A program made the translations under genes and the position numbers. The notes below the pieces were generated by a model, which was not told where the DNA came from, searched no databases, and saw only the letters and a program-made list of their open reading frames with translations. DNA of 24,419 nt from JBNJEM01 sp051745935 (GTDB lineage: Bacteria; Planctomycetota; Planctomycetia; Pirellulales; Pirellulaceae): the NCBI GenBank assembly GCA_051745935.1, contig JBNJEM010000038.1, positions 1-24,419 of the forward strand, written 5' to 3'. Below, piece after piece: positions 15,000 to 23,415 of the stretch (positions are counted from its first letter, which is position 1; each line of letters begins with the position of its first letter).

Positions 15000-15064
15000 G
15001 GTGCGTGGAAAACGGTTATGGCGGGCCTCCACGCACCTATGCTCTCCGGCCGCCAGAGGCGGCC
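15000..15064. repeat. Two adjacent hairpins (REP-like)
   Basis: The first has a 10-bp stem, GGTGCGTGGA (15000-15009) with TCCACGCACC (15028-15037), around an 18-nt loop. The second, 15048-15064, is GGCCGCC-AGA-GGCGGCC, a 7-bp stem with a 3-nt loop. They are 10 nt apart and lie 80 nt before the perfect palindrome at 15145. Such paired hairpins are the usual architecture of REP/BIME-type intergenic repeats. Confidence 0.65.
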
Positions 15065-15144
15065 TGCAAACTAGGCTATCTTAACGCGGGCCGTGGGTTC
15101 ACCCCCCCCCAACGACCAGAGGCTCGATTACTTCAATTCTCGTG

Positions 15145-15173
15145 GCCGTTCACGGCCGCCGGCCGTGAACGGC
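15145..15173. repeat. Perfect 29-nt palindrome, second copy of the CCGTTCACGG element
   Basis: Two 14-nt arms (GCCGTTCACGGCCG and its complement) flank a central C. All 29 nt are identical to 3978-4006, about 11 kb away. Identity over a palindrome of this length points to a dispersed, probably mobilised, element. Confidence 0.9.
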
Positions 15174-15260
15174 TACGGCTTGGAACGCGCTGTACTCCGC
15201 GAATCCGCGCCCTCGATGCCGTCAGCTGCTCCATGCTTTATCCGGAACGCGTCGGCCTCT

Positions 15261-15470
15261 CTACCTCCGAAGCACGATGTTTTGCAACCCCTGCTGGAAT
15301 TCCGCAAACGTGGTGGGCGATATCGGTTGGCTGAAAAACCACAGCACGAGCTGCTTGATCTGTTGCCTCTCGCCTTGAAGCCTCTCATCGAGACCGGCAT
15401 CGATTTCGTTCACGGCACTTGCCAAGCCATTCGCGATTACGATAGAGTACAGGGAACCGGAGGCAAACAT
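15261..15470 (-). pseudogene. Possible N-terminal fragment of a transposase
   Basis: A 69-codon frame with good protein character: GLDERLQGERQQIKQLVLWF, then FSQPISPTTFAEFQQGLQNI, ending after VLRR. The pattern 'ERQ...WFF..PISPTTFAEFQ..L' reminds me of the N-terminal part of some bacterial transposases, but I cannot name the family and no DDE-type catalytic region follows before the stop. It lies in decayed DNA beside palindromic repeats, which fits a dead insertion sequence. The assignment is tentative. Confidence 0.25.
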
Positions 15471-15746
15471 TTGGGCATCCTTTCCTTCGTGCGTGGAGGT
15501 CTTCGAACCAGGGTTCCCCCGTTAGGAAGGCGGGATGCCCGTTTGTTCAATAGCGATTTTTATCGGCCTTAATTCGCCAACTCCCCGTCCTCCCCTTGCG
15601 AATTGCTAGCATTCGCCCGAAAACGCGCGCATTGTGGCGCATTGTGCCGACTGCATCCGACCGAACCCTCGTTTCCAAAACCGCTTGGATCACGGGGCCG
15701 TGCGTGGTTGTGTTATGGGATCTTAATCACAGAGCCGAGCGACCCG

Positions 15747-16424
15747 ATGCCTGACTTAGTTGTTGATCATGTTGCCAAGCAGTACCCGACGCGCGCCGAA
15801 CCGCTGCGCGTGTTGTCGGATATTTCCATTGAACTCTCAACCGGCGAAAACCTAGTGGTGCTCGGCCCCAGCGGATCGGGTAAGAGCACATTGCTTTACG
15901 TCATCGGCACGCTGGATCCACCATCGGCCGGGCAGGTCTCGATCGCGGGCCAGAACCCCTACGAGCTCACGGAACCGGAACTGGCCAAGTTTCGCAACCA
16001 GAATATTGGGTTCGTGTTCCAGGACCATCACTTGCTGCCGCAATTATCGGTCCTCGAGAACGTATTGATCCCCGCCCTGGCGATGGGAAAGATCACCTCT
16101 GCCCTGGAGCGTCGAGCACACGATCTTCTGGAACGCGTGGGACTGAGCGACCGGTTGGAGCACCGGCCGTCGGAGTTATCGGGTGGCGAGCGGGGGCGGG
16201 TCGCGGTGGCCCGAGCGCTGATCACCCAACCCCGATTGGTTCTGGCCGACGAGCCGACGGGGAACCTTGATCAGTCCACGGCGCGGTCGGTGGCCCAGTT
16301 GCTGCTGAAGTTGCAGCAAGAGGAGAACACGATGCTCGTTGTCGTCACGCACAGCACTGAATTGGCTGGCTTGCTACAGCAACGGATGTACTTGGAGAAC
16401 GGAACATTGGTTCCAGCGTCTTGA
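15747..16424 (+). CDS. ABC transporter ATP-binding protein, LolD/MacB type
   Basis: A 225-residue cytoplasmic ATPase that should drive the FtsX-like permease encoded 51 nt downstream. Walker A is GPSGSGKST (40-48), the Q-loop lies in FVFQDHHLLPQL (89-100), the signature is LSGGERGRVAVARAL (144-158), Walker B is LVLADEP (164-170) with catalytic E169, and the switch is H202 in VVTHS. Length and the LLPQLSVLENV segment fit the lipoprotein-release/macrolide-export (LolD/MacB) subfamily. The ATG at 15747 gives the usual N-terminus; the frame is open upstream, but that extension looks non-coding. The ribosome binding site is weak. The cargo is unknown: lipoprotein release, export of a small molecule and cell-envelope signalling are all possible. 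Confidence 0.92.
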   Translation: MPDLVVDHVAKQYPTRAEPLRVLSDISIELSTGENLVVLGPSGSGKSTLLYVIGTLDPPSAGQVSIAGQNPYELTEPELAKFRNQNIGFVFQDHHLLPQLSVLENVLIPALAMGKITSALERRAHDLLERVGLSDRLEHRPSELSGGERGRVAVARALITQPRLVLADEPTGNLDQSTARSVAQLLLKLQQEENTMLVVVTHSTELAGLLQQRMYLENGTLVPAS

Positions 16425-16475
16425 ACGCCGCGGCTGGCGATATTGGGCCTGGAGTAAACAAAACGTGAGCGAGTT

Positions 16476-19400
16476 GTGACATTCCTGAAATTAGCCATTC
16501 GCGGTTTGCTTTATCATTGGCGGGTGAACGCCACGGTCGCGCTGGGCGTGGCCGCCGCCACGGCGGTGCTCACGGGTGCGCTGGTGGTCGGTGACAGCGT
16601 ACGCTACAGTTTGCGGGAGATGACAATCGAGCGGCTGGGGCGCATCGACCATCTGCTGCGAACGGACCGCTTCTTTGACGCGAATTTGCTCGAGCAACTG
16701 CGACGCCAGCCGACCTTTCAAGAAGGGAATTGTGATGCGGCCGGCCTGATGTTGTTTCCGGAATCGACCGTTGAGGGACGCAAGGATTCAGGGGTAAGGC
16801 GCGCGGGCAACGTGTTGGTCGTCGCGAGCAGCGGACGGGGAAACAACAACGGGGGGACGTTTTGGGATTTCGGGGATCCGGCGCATGTACCGCGGACGCA
16901 CCCTGAAGGGGACGAAGTGGTACTGAATCGCCAGTTGGCTGACGAGCTGGACGTGACGGTGGGAGACAAGGTGACGCTCCGCTTGCCCAAACCGCAAGAC
17001 ATTCCAGCCGATAGCTCGTTGGGCGAGAAAACCGACCGGATCCGCGGTCTGCCGCGCATGAGCGTCGTTGAAATCATCGAGGATCGGGGGCTCGGTCGAT
17101 TCACCACTCATCCCAGCCAAAGCGCCCCGCGAAATGCCTATGTGGCGCTCGAATACGTGCAAAACGCATTCCGTCAGTCCGGGACGATCAATAGCATCGT
17201 GGTAGGCGGTCCCGACCGCGACTCAGTGGAGGCGGGACAGGCCAAGGAGCTGACGGCGGCCTTGCGTCCCGGGCTGGATGACCTGGGCTTGAATGTCCGC
17301 CATTCCCGCCTGACCCACGCAGGGGGGCCGCGGCAGGAAGAAGAAGTCATCTACGATTACTACATGATCAGCAGCGATCGCATGATTTTGCCGCCGGTCG
17401 TGGCTCAGGCGGCCCAGTCGGCGTTTTCCGATGCCGGAGGCCAACCGGTTTTGACCTACTTGGCGAACCGGATCGAGCTGGTTGAGGAGGGGGCCAAGTC
17501 AGAGTCTTCGGCGGAGCCGCTGCCTTATTCCCTGGTCGCGGCTATTGATCCTTCGGACCATTTCCAGCTTCGCGACAGCGACGGGAAGCCGGTTGGCCCT
17601 CTCGCCGACGACGAGATCGTGCTTACCTCGTGGGCGGCCGAGGACTTGTCGGTTAAGCCAGGGGATGAACTGGAAATCACCTACTTTCGTCCCGAGTCAT
17701 CGCAAGGGGCGTCGGAGGAAGGAACGGCCGTCCTCAATGTGGCGGCAATCGTGCCGCTTACCCCGCCCGCTTCCCCCTACCTGCCCGACCGCGTGCTGGA
17801 GTTTAACGAGCGTCCCACGATCGCCAATGACCCGAACCTGACACCGGAGGTGCGAGGACTCACGGACCAGGAGTCAATTGACGACTGGGAGGTTCCCTTT
17901 GTTGTCGACTATGGCTTGATTCGACCGAAAGATGAAGAGTACTGGGAAAACCATGGAACCACGCCCAAGGCCTATGTGTCCCTGGCCACTGGGCGTCGCT
18001 TGTGGGGCAGTCGATTTGGCCAATCGACGTCCTACCGAGTTCCCGCTCGATCCGGTCTCACGCGGGAGAAGGTCGAGCAAAGGCTGCTGGATGAACTTGC
18101 GGACAAGAAGGCGGCGCTGGGGTTCGCGTTCCGGCCAATCAAGCGTTTGCAGCTCAATGCGTCCCGGGGCAACACGCCCTTCAACGTGTTGTTCCTATTG
18201 CTCAGTTTTTTTGTGATCGCGGCCGCCTTGTTGCTGGTGGTTTTGTTGTTTCGGTTGGGATTCGAGCAGCGAGCGAGCGAATGCGGTCTACTGTTGGCGG
18301 TGGGATGGAACCGGGGGCGCCTGCGGCGGCTGCTGGTCACCGAAGCGGTGGGCGTCGCGGCCATCGGCGGTGGTTTGGGGATTGTGATCGGGTTGGGGTA
18401 CGCCGCGCTCATTCTCGCGGCGTTGCAGAGCGAAAGTTGGTGGCTAGGGGCCATTCAAACCCCATTTCTTGAATTCCATTACACGAGCTGGAGTCTGCTG
18501 GTCGGTTATACGGTTGGAGTCTTGGTTTCGGTGCTGACCATAGTTTGGAATGTCATGCGGACTCGTAGCCTCACGGCGCGACGGATGTTGGGCGGTCATG
18601 TGGATGTGGCTGGGCGGAGGTTTGCAGCGGCGCCCCTCTGGCTGCACGGTGTTTTCGTGGTCTTGCTATTCGCCGCCATCGCTTTGGCTCTGCAGGCGAC
18701 ACGGCTGAGTGGACAGGCTCAAGCCGGCGCGTTCGTGGGGGCGGGCGGCGTGATTCTGGTCGCGTTACTGCTGGAAATCCTAACCGTGCTTCGCGGTGGT
18801 GGTGGACGTCTGGCGCCGGTCCGGGGCAATTTCCCTGTTCTCATGCTCGCCGCCCGCAGTGCCGCCCGCAATCCGACCCGCAGCACGCTCACGATCGGCT
18901 TGATTGCCGCCGCCAGTTTCCTGATCGTTTCCATCAGCGCCTTTCGGCTGAAACCGACGGAAACCGGGACGGGCGGGTTCAATTTACTGGCCGAATCGTC
19001 CCAGCCGATTTTTGAGGACCTCGACAGCGAGTCCGGACGCTACGAATTGCTGGCCGACGCGGAGAGCGAACTGGAGGGGTGCCGGGTCTTCAGCTTTCGC
19101 GTGAGACCGGGGGACGACGCCAGTTGTGGGAACCTGTACAGGGCCCAGCAGCCGCGCGTCCTTGGCGTGCCCCCATCCTTCGTGGAATACTTCGATGATT
19201 CGCCGGCACAATTCGAGTTCGCGAATTCCGCCGCTCAAAGCGAAGCGGAGAAAGCCAACCCCTGGCGACTGCTCGGCGGCGAGTCCACGCCCGATGGCGA
19301 GCCGATTCCCGTGGTGATCGACAAGGAAACGGCCGTCTACAGTTTGCGATTGCACGATGGGATCGGCGAGGAGTTTACGTTCGAATACGATGGCCGCCCC

Positions 19401-20024
19401 ACTACCTTCCGGGTCGTGGGCTTGCTGTCACTCAGCGTGCTGCACGGCAACCTGCTGATTTCGGAATCCGATTTTCGCCAGCTGTTCCCGGACGTGAGCG
19501 GGTATCGATACGCGCTGATTCGAACTCCGCCCCAGCATGCTCAGCGCGTGACGGAAGTACTGGAAGATAAACTGAGCGACCAGGGTTTCGATGCCAAGTC
19601 AACGGAACAAATTCTGCGTGAGTTGATGGCGCTGCAAAACACCTACCTGCGGACCTTTCAAGCCCTGGGCGCCTTGGGACTGCTGCTTGGTACGTTCGGC
19701 CTGGCGGCAGCTCAGATGCGGAGCGTGCTGGAGCGGCGCGGCGAGATGGCGTTGCTTCGGGCCACCGGGTTCCGGCGAAGCCGCTTAAGACACATGCTTT
19801 TGTTGGAAAACGTGCTGCTGCTGCTTTTCGGGCTCGCCGCTGGAATCGTGGCCGCCATGCTGGCCGTGCTGCCCCATATGTTCAGTGGCGGGGCCGCCGT
19901 TCCGTTTTCTGAACTGGCTGCGATGCTCGCCATCGTACTGGTGGTTGGAATGGTGGCGGGCTGGATCGCGGCCCGCGCCACGTTGCGGGTCCCGTTGCTC
20001 GCCGCCCTGCGCGAGGAACGCTGA
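16476..20024 (+). CDS. Large FtsX-type ABC permease
   Basis: This 1182-residue inner-membrane permease pairs with the ATPase just upstream. The N-terminal helix is at about 17-38, followed by a large MacB-like periplasmic domain (about 40-565). The first FtsX helix set is at about 569-592, 625-650 and 668-692, with the coupling segment FEQRASECGLLLAVGWNRGR. A central helix pair is at 721-740 and 750-772. A second half begins near 804, with another periplasmic domain and the last FtsX set at 1060-1082, 1107-1132 and 1147-1166, with ERRGEMALLRATGFRRSRLR. That makes about ten helices and two fused FtsX units, much larger than LolC/E (about 400 residues). Translation probably starts at GTG 16476 (VTFLKLAIRG), preceded by GAGCGAG at short spacing. 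The cargo cannot be inferred. Confidence 0.9.
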   Translation: MTFLKLAIRGLLYHWRVNATVALGVAAATAVLTGALVVGDSVRYSLREMTIERLGRIDHLLRTDRFFDANLLEQLRRQPTFQEGNCDAAGLMLFPESTVEGRKDSGVRRAGNVLVVASSGRGNNNGGTFWDFGDPAHVPRTHPEGDEVVLNRQLADELDVTVGDKVTLRLPKPQDIPADSSLGEKTDRIRGLPRMSVVEIIEDRGLGRFTTHPSQSAPRNAYVALEYVQNAFRQSGTINSIVVGGPDRDSVEAGQAKELTAALRPGLDDLGLNVRHSRLTHAGGPRQEEEVIYDYYMISSDRMILPPVVAQAAQSAFSDAGGQPVLTYLANRIELVEEGAKSESSAEPLPYSLVAAIDPSDHFQLRDSDGKPVGPLADDEIVLTSWAAEDLSVKPGDELEITYFRPESSQGASEEGTAVLNVAAIVPLTPPASPYLPDRVLEFNERPTIANDPNLTPEVRGLTDQESIDDWEVPFVVDYGLIRPKDEEYWENHGTTPKAYVSLATGRRLWGSRFGQSTSYRVPARSGLTREKVEQRLLDELADKKAALGFAFRPIKRLQLNASRGNTPFNVLFLLLSFFVIAAALLLVVLLFRLGFEQRASECGLLLAVGWNRGRLRRLLVTEAVGVAAIGGGLGIVIGLGYAALILAALQSESWWLGAIQTPFLEFHYTSWSLLVGYTVGVLVSVLTIVWNVMRTRSLTARRMLGGHVDVAGRRFAAAPLWLHGVFVVLLFAAIALALQATRLSGQAQAGAFVGAGGVILVALLLEILTVLRGGGGRLAPVRGNFPVLMLAARSAARNPTRSTLTIGLIAAASFLIVSISAFRLKPTETGTGGFNLLAESSQPIFEDLDSESGRYELLADAESELEGCRVFSFRVRPGDDASCGNLYRAQQPRVLGVPPSFVEYFDDSPAQFEFANSAAQSEAEKANPWRLLGGESTPDGEPIPVVIDKETAVYSLRLHDGIGEEFTFEYDGRPTTFRVVGLLSLSVLHGNLLISESDFRQLFPDVSGYRYALIRTPPQHAQRVTEVLEDKLSDQGFDAKSTEQILRELMALQNTYLRTFQALGALGLLLGTFGLAAAQMRSVLERRGEMALLRATGFRRSRLRHMLLLENVLLLLFGLAAGIVAAMLAVLPHMFSGGAAVPFSELAAMLAIVLVVGMVAGWIAARATLRVPLLAALREER

Positions 20025-20382
20025 ACAAACCGCGTCACCTCGCTCGGTCATCCAGCCGCCTCCCATGAGATACTCCGGGCTGCTCCCGGGCTGATGAAAA
20101 TCCCCGGAAATTGGGCAAACTGGAGTTGCTAGGTTTTTGCAGCCCGTAACAAAACGTGGTTCCCGCTCCCAAGATTTCGGTCTCTGTCGTCCTTGGTTCA
20201 ACCCGGCCAGACGCAAGACGCGAATGTGGCGAGGAACGTAGCGATCTTTCGGGCAAGCCGAGGGCCCGGGGGCTCGTGGGAACCCGCTGGGAAACGGCCG
20301 GCGTGCATGTTACGATGAGAATCTGGTATGTGGAGGGCGATTCGGGTCCAATCAGAATCTTCAGCAGGCAGATCCGGTTCTC
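20025..20382. other. Intergenic region between permease and deacetylase genes
   Basis: About 360 bases. A short CCGGG-CTGCT-CCCGG hairpin (about 20072-20086) has no T-tract. The sequence AAAATCCCCGGAAATTGGG near 20096-20114 recurs with one base missing near 24215-24232. A frame at 20156-20386 ends in an ATGA overlap with the deacetylase start, but its translation looks like noise. A promoter for the downstream gene pair is expected here, but none was recognised with confidence. Confidence 0.45.
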
Positions 20383-21177
20383 ATGACGAACGTAGCATTG
20401 GCTGTCGGCGCTCATCCGGATGACATTGAATTCCTCATGTCGGGAACCTTGATGTTATTGGGTGAGGCGGGTTACCAGGTCCATTACATGAATGTTTCCA
20501 ATGGTTCACTCGGCACCACGGAATATGACACGACGACGATCGTGGAAATGCGACGCCGTGAAGCCATGGAGGCCGCCGCCAGCTTGGGCGCTGAATACCA
20601 CGAGAGCATTTGTTCGGACCTCGACGTGTTTTACGATCGTCGCACATTGGCGAGGCTCTCTTCACTCGTGCGAGAGGTGGGGCCCGACATCCTGCTGACC
20701 CATTCGCCGGTCGACTACATGGAAGATCATACCAACACGTGCCGGCTTGCCGTGACGGCCGCTTTCGCGCGCGGCATGCCAAACTTCCCCGTCATGCCAC
20801 CGCGATCCGCCGTGTCCAACCAAGTCACGCTCTACCACGCGCAGCCCTATTCCAACCACGGTCCCCTGCGGCACGTGGTGATGCCGGATCTTTATGTGGA
20901 CGTGACCGATCGGGAGGAAGCCAAAGTGGCGACCCTGGCGAAACACGTCAGCCAAAAGCGGTGGCTGGATGAGAGCCAGGGGCTGGATTCCTATTTGAAT
21001 ACCATGCGTGACTTGGATGCGGCGGTTGGACGCATGTCCGGACGTTTCAAGTACGCGGAAGGTTGGCGGCGTCATCTCCACCTCGGTTTCTGCGGCGAGG
21101 ACGACGATCCACTGCGTGAAGCGCTGGCCAGCCGTATTGTACAAGCAAACGATCGATCGCGGGAAAGTTCGCCATGA
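20383..21177 (+). CDS. PIG-L/LmbE-family zinc deacetylase
   Basis: A 264-residue cytoplasmic, zinc-dependent N-deacetylase-like protein. The first zinc motif is A-H11-P-D13-D14 near the N-terminus. The third ligand is probably H116 in THSPVDYMEDH, and GSLGTTEYDT plus MRRREAMEAAASLGA are typical of the family. Length is normal. Family members remove acetyl groups from GlcNAc-linked substrates such as thiol-cofactor precursors, lipid anchors or secondary metabolites; the substrate here is unknown. The canonical D/H-P-D-H motif is altered to DYMEDH, keeping Asp and His. The gene ends 4 nt inside the following AAA gene (ATGA overlap), so the two are almost certainly translated together. Confidence 0.9.
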   Translation: MTNVALAVGAHPDDIEFLMSGTLMLLGEAGYQVHYMNVSNGSLGTTEYDTTTIVEMRRREAMEAAASLGAEYHESICSDLDVFYDRRTLARLSSLVREVGPDILLTHSPVDYMEDHTNTCRLAVTAAFARGMPNFPVMPPRSAVSNQVTLYHAQPYSNHGPLRHVVMPDLYVDVTDREEAKVATLAKHVSQKRWLDESQGLDSYLNTMRDLDAAVGRMSGRFKYAEGWRRHLHLGFCGEDDDPLREALASRIVQANDRSRESSP

Positions 21178-22877
21178 GCAGCAGGACGAACCTGATAGCC
21201 CCATTTCGGGAGGCGCTTGCCGACTGCAAACGGCTGTATATTCGAGCGGCGCGTGCCAGCTTGGAAGAACATCCCGATGCGGACGAAAACACCCGGCGCG
21301 ATTTGATCCGTCGCATGGTGGATCTTCACAAGGGGCTGCTGGTCAAAATCTACGCCACGATCGCTAGTGCTGACTCGCGCTGGAGCGACAGTGAACAAGC
21401 ATTGGCCCGTGAACTCGTGGATCATATCTGGCAGAAACGCTTGGAGAACGAGGAACTGCAACAGGTCGCGCGCCGCATGTTCCAGGATGCCGGCGGGTTG
21501 AACTGGTACAGCCTGATCCGGCCCTTCGACCAGGTGACGAGTATCCGCGACATGTCGGCCGATCTGGAAACAGCCGTGGTGCGCATAGCCAATCTGGTTG
21601 CCAAGGCCGATGGCACGGTCACCGCCGAGGAGAAGAACGCCCTCCGCGCCATCCAAGATGAACTCGACCTACATCTTCGGCGAATCTCATTGGAGTCCGA
21701 CGAAACCGAGAGTGGGCGGAGTAATCGCCAGGGAGCTGAAATCATCCACCAGGAGCAAACGCTTCTTGGAACCTGCTCCGAATCAACGTCCATGGGAGAC
21801 AAAGCAAACCACCAGGCCGGTTTGAAACAGGCGAGTGACCGCGAGCAGGCGGAGGAAATGGAAGCCGCTAACCCAACCGAATCACTCGAGCAAGTCCTGA
21901 ACGACCTCTCACAACTCGTTGGACTCGAACAGATCAAGGAAGAGATCAATACGCTGACGAACTACCTCAAACTGCAGCAGCGCCGCCAGGAAGCGGGACT
22001 GCCGCGGCATCAGCTCAGTTTGCACATGGTGTTCAAAGGGAATCCTGGAACGGGAAAAACCACCGTGGCTCGGATCGTCGGCCGGATCTTCAAGACCCTG
22101 GGGTTGCTCAAGAAAGGGCATTTGGTCGAAACGGACCGATCAGGCCTCGTGGCCGAATACGCTGGTCAAACGGCCACCAAAACCAATAAAAAGATCGACG
22201 AAGCAATGGACGGGATCTTGTTCATTGACGAGGCCTACAGCCTGGTGTCCACCGGGCGCGAGGACGCCTTTGGATTGGAAGCCGTTCAGGCACTGGTCAA
22301 ACGCATGGAGGACGACCGTGATCGGCTGGTCGTGATCCTGGCCGGATACCCCGAACCCATGCGGACACTTCTTGAAAGCAATCCGGGACTCAGCTCGCGA
22401 TTCAACACTCAAATGGTGTTCCCGGACTACAGCCCCGTCGACCTTGGCCGCATCTACCATCGGATGTGCGAAGCCAATCACTACGTCGTACTGCCACCCG
22501 CGCGCGCCAAATTGCTGCTTGGATTCGACTGGCTGTACGGACGTCGAGACGAGCACTTCGGCAATGGGCGTTTGGTGCGCAATACGTTCGAAAACTCCGT
22601 GCGGCAACTGGCCAATCGGATCGCCGACGTCGCGCCGATTACTCGGGATCTCTTGACTCGGCTCACCTCGGATGACATTCACATGAAAAAAGTTCCGGAC
22701 AATGTCTGGAAACAGTTGCACAAAGGCGATATGCTGTTTTCCGTGGACTGTGACGGCTGCGGCAAGACAATGCATGTTCGGTGTAGGCAACTGGGGGGTC
22801 GGGTACGCTGTCCGCATTGTAAGTACCGCCTCGTCGCCGATTGGGGGACACCGGTGGAGACGCCCACGGGCTCTTGA
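21174..22877 (+). CDS. TerB-like / CbbX-type AAA+ ATPase / zinc-ribbon fusion protein
   Basis: This 567-residue protein has three parts. (1) Residues 1-170 are helical, with two TerB-like acidic helix pairs: YATIASADSRWSDSEQALA (60-78) and ANLVAKADGTVTAEE (139-153). (2) After a Glu/Gln-rich linker (170-240) comes an AAA+ domain of the CbbX/SpoVK type: Walker A GNPGTGKTT (289-297, K295), the pore-region segment EYAGQTATKT (328-337), Walker B GILFIDEAY (347-355, E353) and an arginine finger in GLSSRF (R409). (3) At the C-terminus is a zinc ribbon of the MJ0042 kind, C526-x2-C529 and C546-x2-C549. The ATPase should remodel or unfold a partner protein. The start overlaps the deacetylase stop by 4 nt, so a common function is likely. 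The partner is unknown. Confidence 0.88.
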   Translation: MSSRTNLIAPFREALADCKRLYIRAARASLEEHPDADENTRRDLIRRMVDLHKGLLVKIYATIASADSRWSDSEQALARELVDHIWQKRLENEELQQVARRMFQDAGGLNWYSLIRPFDQVTSIRDMSADLETAVVRIANLVAKADGTVTAEEKNALRAIQDELDLHLRRISLESDETESGRSNRQGAEIIHQEQTLLGTCSESTSMGDKANHQAGLKQASDREQAEEMEAANPTESLEQVLNDLSQLVGLEQIKEEINTLTNYLKLQQRRQEAGLPRHQLSLHMVFKGNPGTGKTTVARIVGRIFKTLGLLKKGHLVETDRSGLVAEYAGQTATKTNKKIDEAMDGILFIDEAYSLVSTGREDAFGLEAVQALVKRMEDDRDRLVVILAGYPEPMRTLLESNPGLSSRFNTQMVFPDYSPVDLGRIYHRMCEANHYVVLPPARAKLLLGFDWLYGRRDEHFGNGRLVRNTFENSVRQLANRIADVAPITRDLLTRLTSDDIHMKKVPDNVWKQLHKGDMLFSVDCDGCGKTMHVRCRQLGGRVRCPHCKYRLVADWGTPVETPTGS

Positions 22878-23045
22878 CAATCTTCCGCCCGCGCCCCACC
22901 GTATTCGTGTGACGATTGGCCGCAAACGGTACGGCGAGCTGGAAAAACGCGAGTTCGCACCAGATCGGTACCAACTCACCGACGGAAAGGAGACACTCCG
23001 GGGAGCCCTCGATTGGCGCATGTCGGGCTGTCCGGCCCGAGGTAA

Positions 23046-23055
23046 CCGTTCACGG
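23046..23055 (+). repeat. CCGTTCACGG core, single-arm copy
   Basis: It lies within GTAACCGTTCACGGG, identical over 15 nt to 3782-3796. A related variant, CCGTTCATGG, is at 24116-24125. All copies in the window are outside genes. Confidence 0.75.
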
Positions 23056-23127
23056 GCAAAAGATTGATGTCTGCGGACGTTCGCATATCCGCTGCACATA
23101 TTGAGGAAAGGCTTTTCGAGGCGCAAA

Positions 23128-23235
23128 TGCCACGGGCTTGTCCCGTGGTCCGTTACGTTCCACGACGGGCAGGCGTGGTGTGTCTGGCCGGTGTGTAGCG
23201 GCGAGCGTGAACCACCACGGGACAAGCCCGTGGCA
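23128..23235. repeat. 108-bp element with perfect 22-bp inverted ends
   Basis: The left arm TGCCACGGGCTTGTCCCGTGGT... (23128-23149) and right arm (23214-23235) are exact reverse complements over 22 nt. Each arm is itself a hairpin, CCACGGG-CTTGT-CCCGTGG. The 64-nt interior is non-coding. The architecture is that of a paired-palindrome REP/BIME or a short MITE-like element. It could also act as a strong RNA structure upstream of queE. Confidence 0.85.
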
Positions 23236-23415
23236 TCCATGCGGGCCTTGCGTGTCCAGGCCGTGTAGCGACCGTTGTTTGACTGTGTCCAAGAGCTATA
23301 TTTCAGGCGGTTGGTTTTTTCCGGGTGGAAAGCTGCCCGACGCAAGCCGTCCTCCCGTTGGTCGGACTCGCGGCGGAGAAAGTCAGCCGCGACCGGTATA
23401 TTTGCGCGGTGTCCC

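Larger units (their letters stand above)
14326..15746. other. Hairpin-rich decayed region between sugar-acid operon and ABC genes
   Basis: About 1.4 kb that, apart from the small ORF at 14525-14770 and a possible transposase fragment at 15261-15470, holds no gene. It contains the hairpins at 14360-14399, 14899-14917, 15000-15037, 15048-15064 and 15145-15173, so it is a cluster of palindromic repeats. No promoter for the downstream ABC genes was identified with confidence. Confidence 0.6.
22878..23415. other. Repeat-bearing intergenic region before queE
   Basis: About 540 bases with no believable gene. It contains a GTAACCGTTCACGGG element (23042-23056, same 15 nt as 3782-3796) and the inverted-repeat element at 23128-23235. 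No promoter or terminator was recognised with confidence. Confidence 0.55.

Noticed and set aside
15093..15572. 159-codon plus-strand frame
   Set aside because: Runs through the perfect palindrome at 15145-15173 and has no coherent composition; judged non-coding.
20156..20386. 76-codon plus-strand frame ending in an ATGA overlap with the deacetylase gene
   Set aside because: The overlap is tempting, but the translation is Arg/Gly-rich without protein character, it starts at GTG without a ribosome binding site, and the DNA resembles intergenic repeats.
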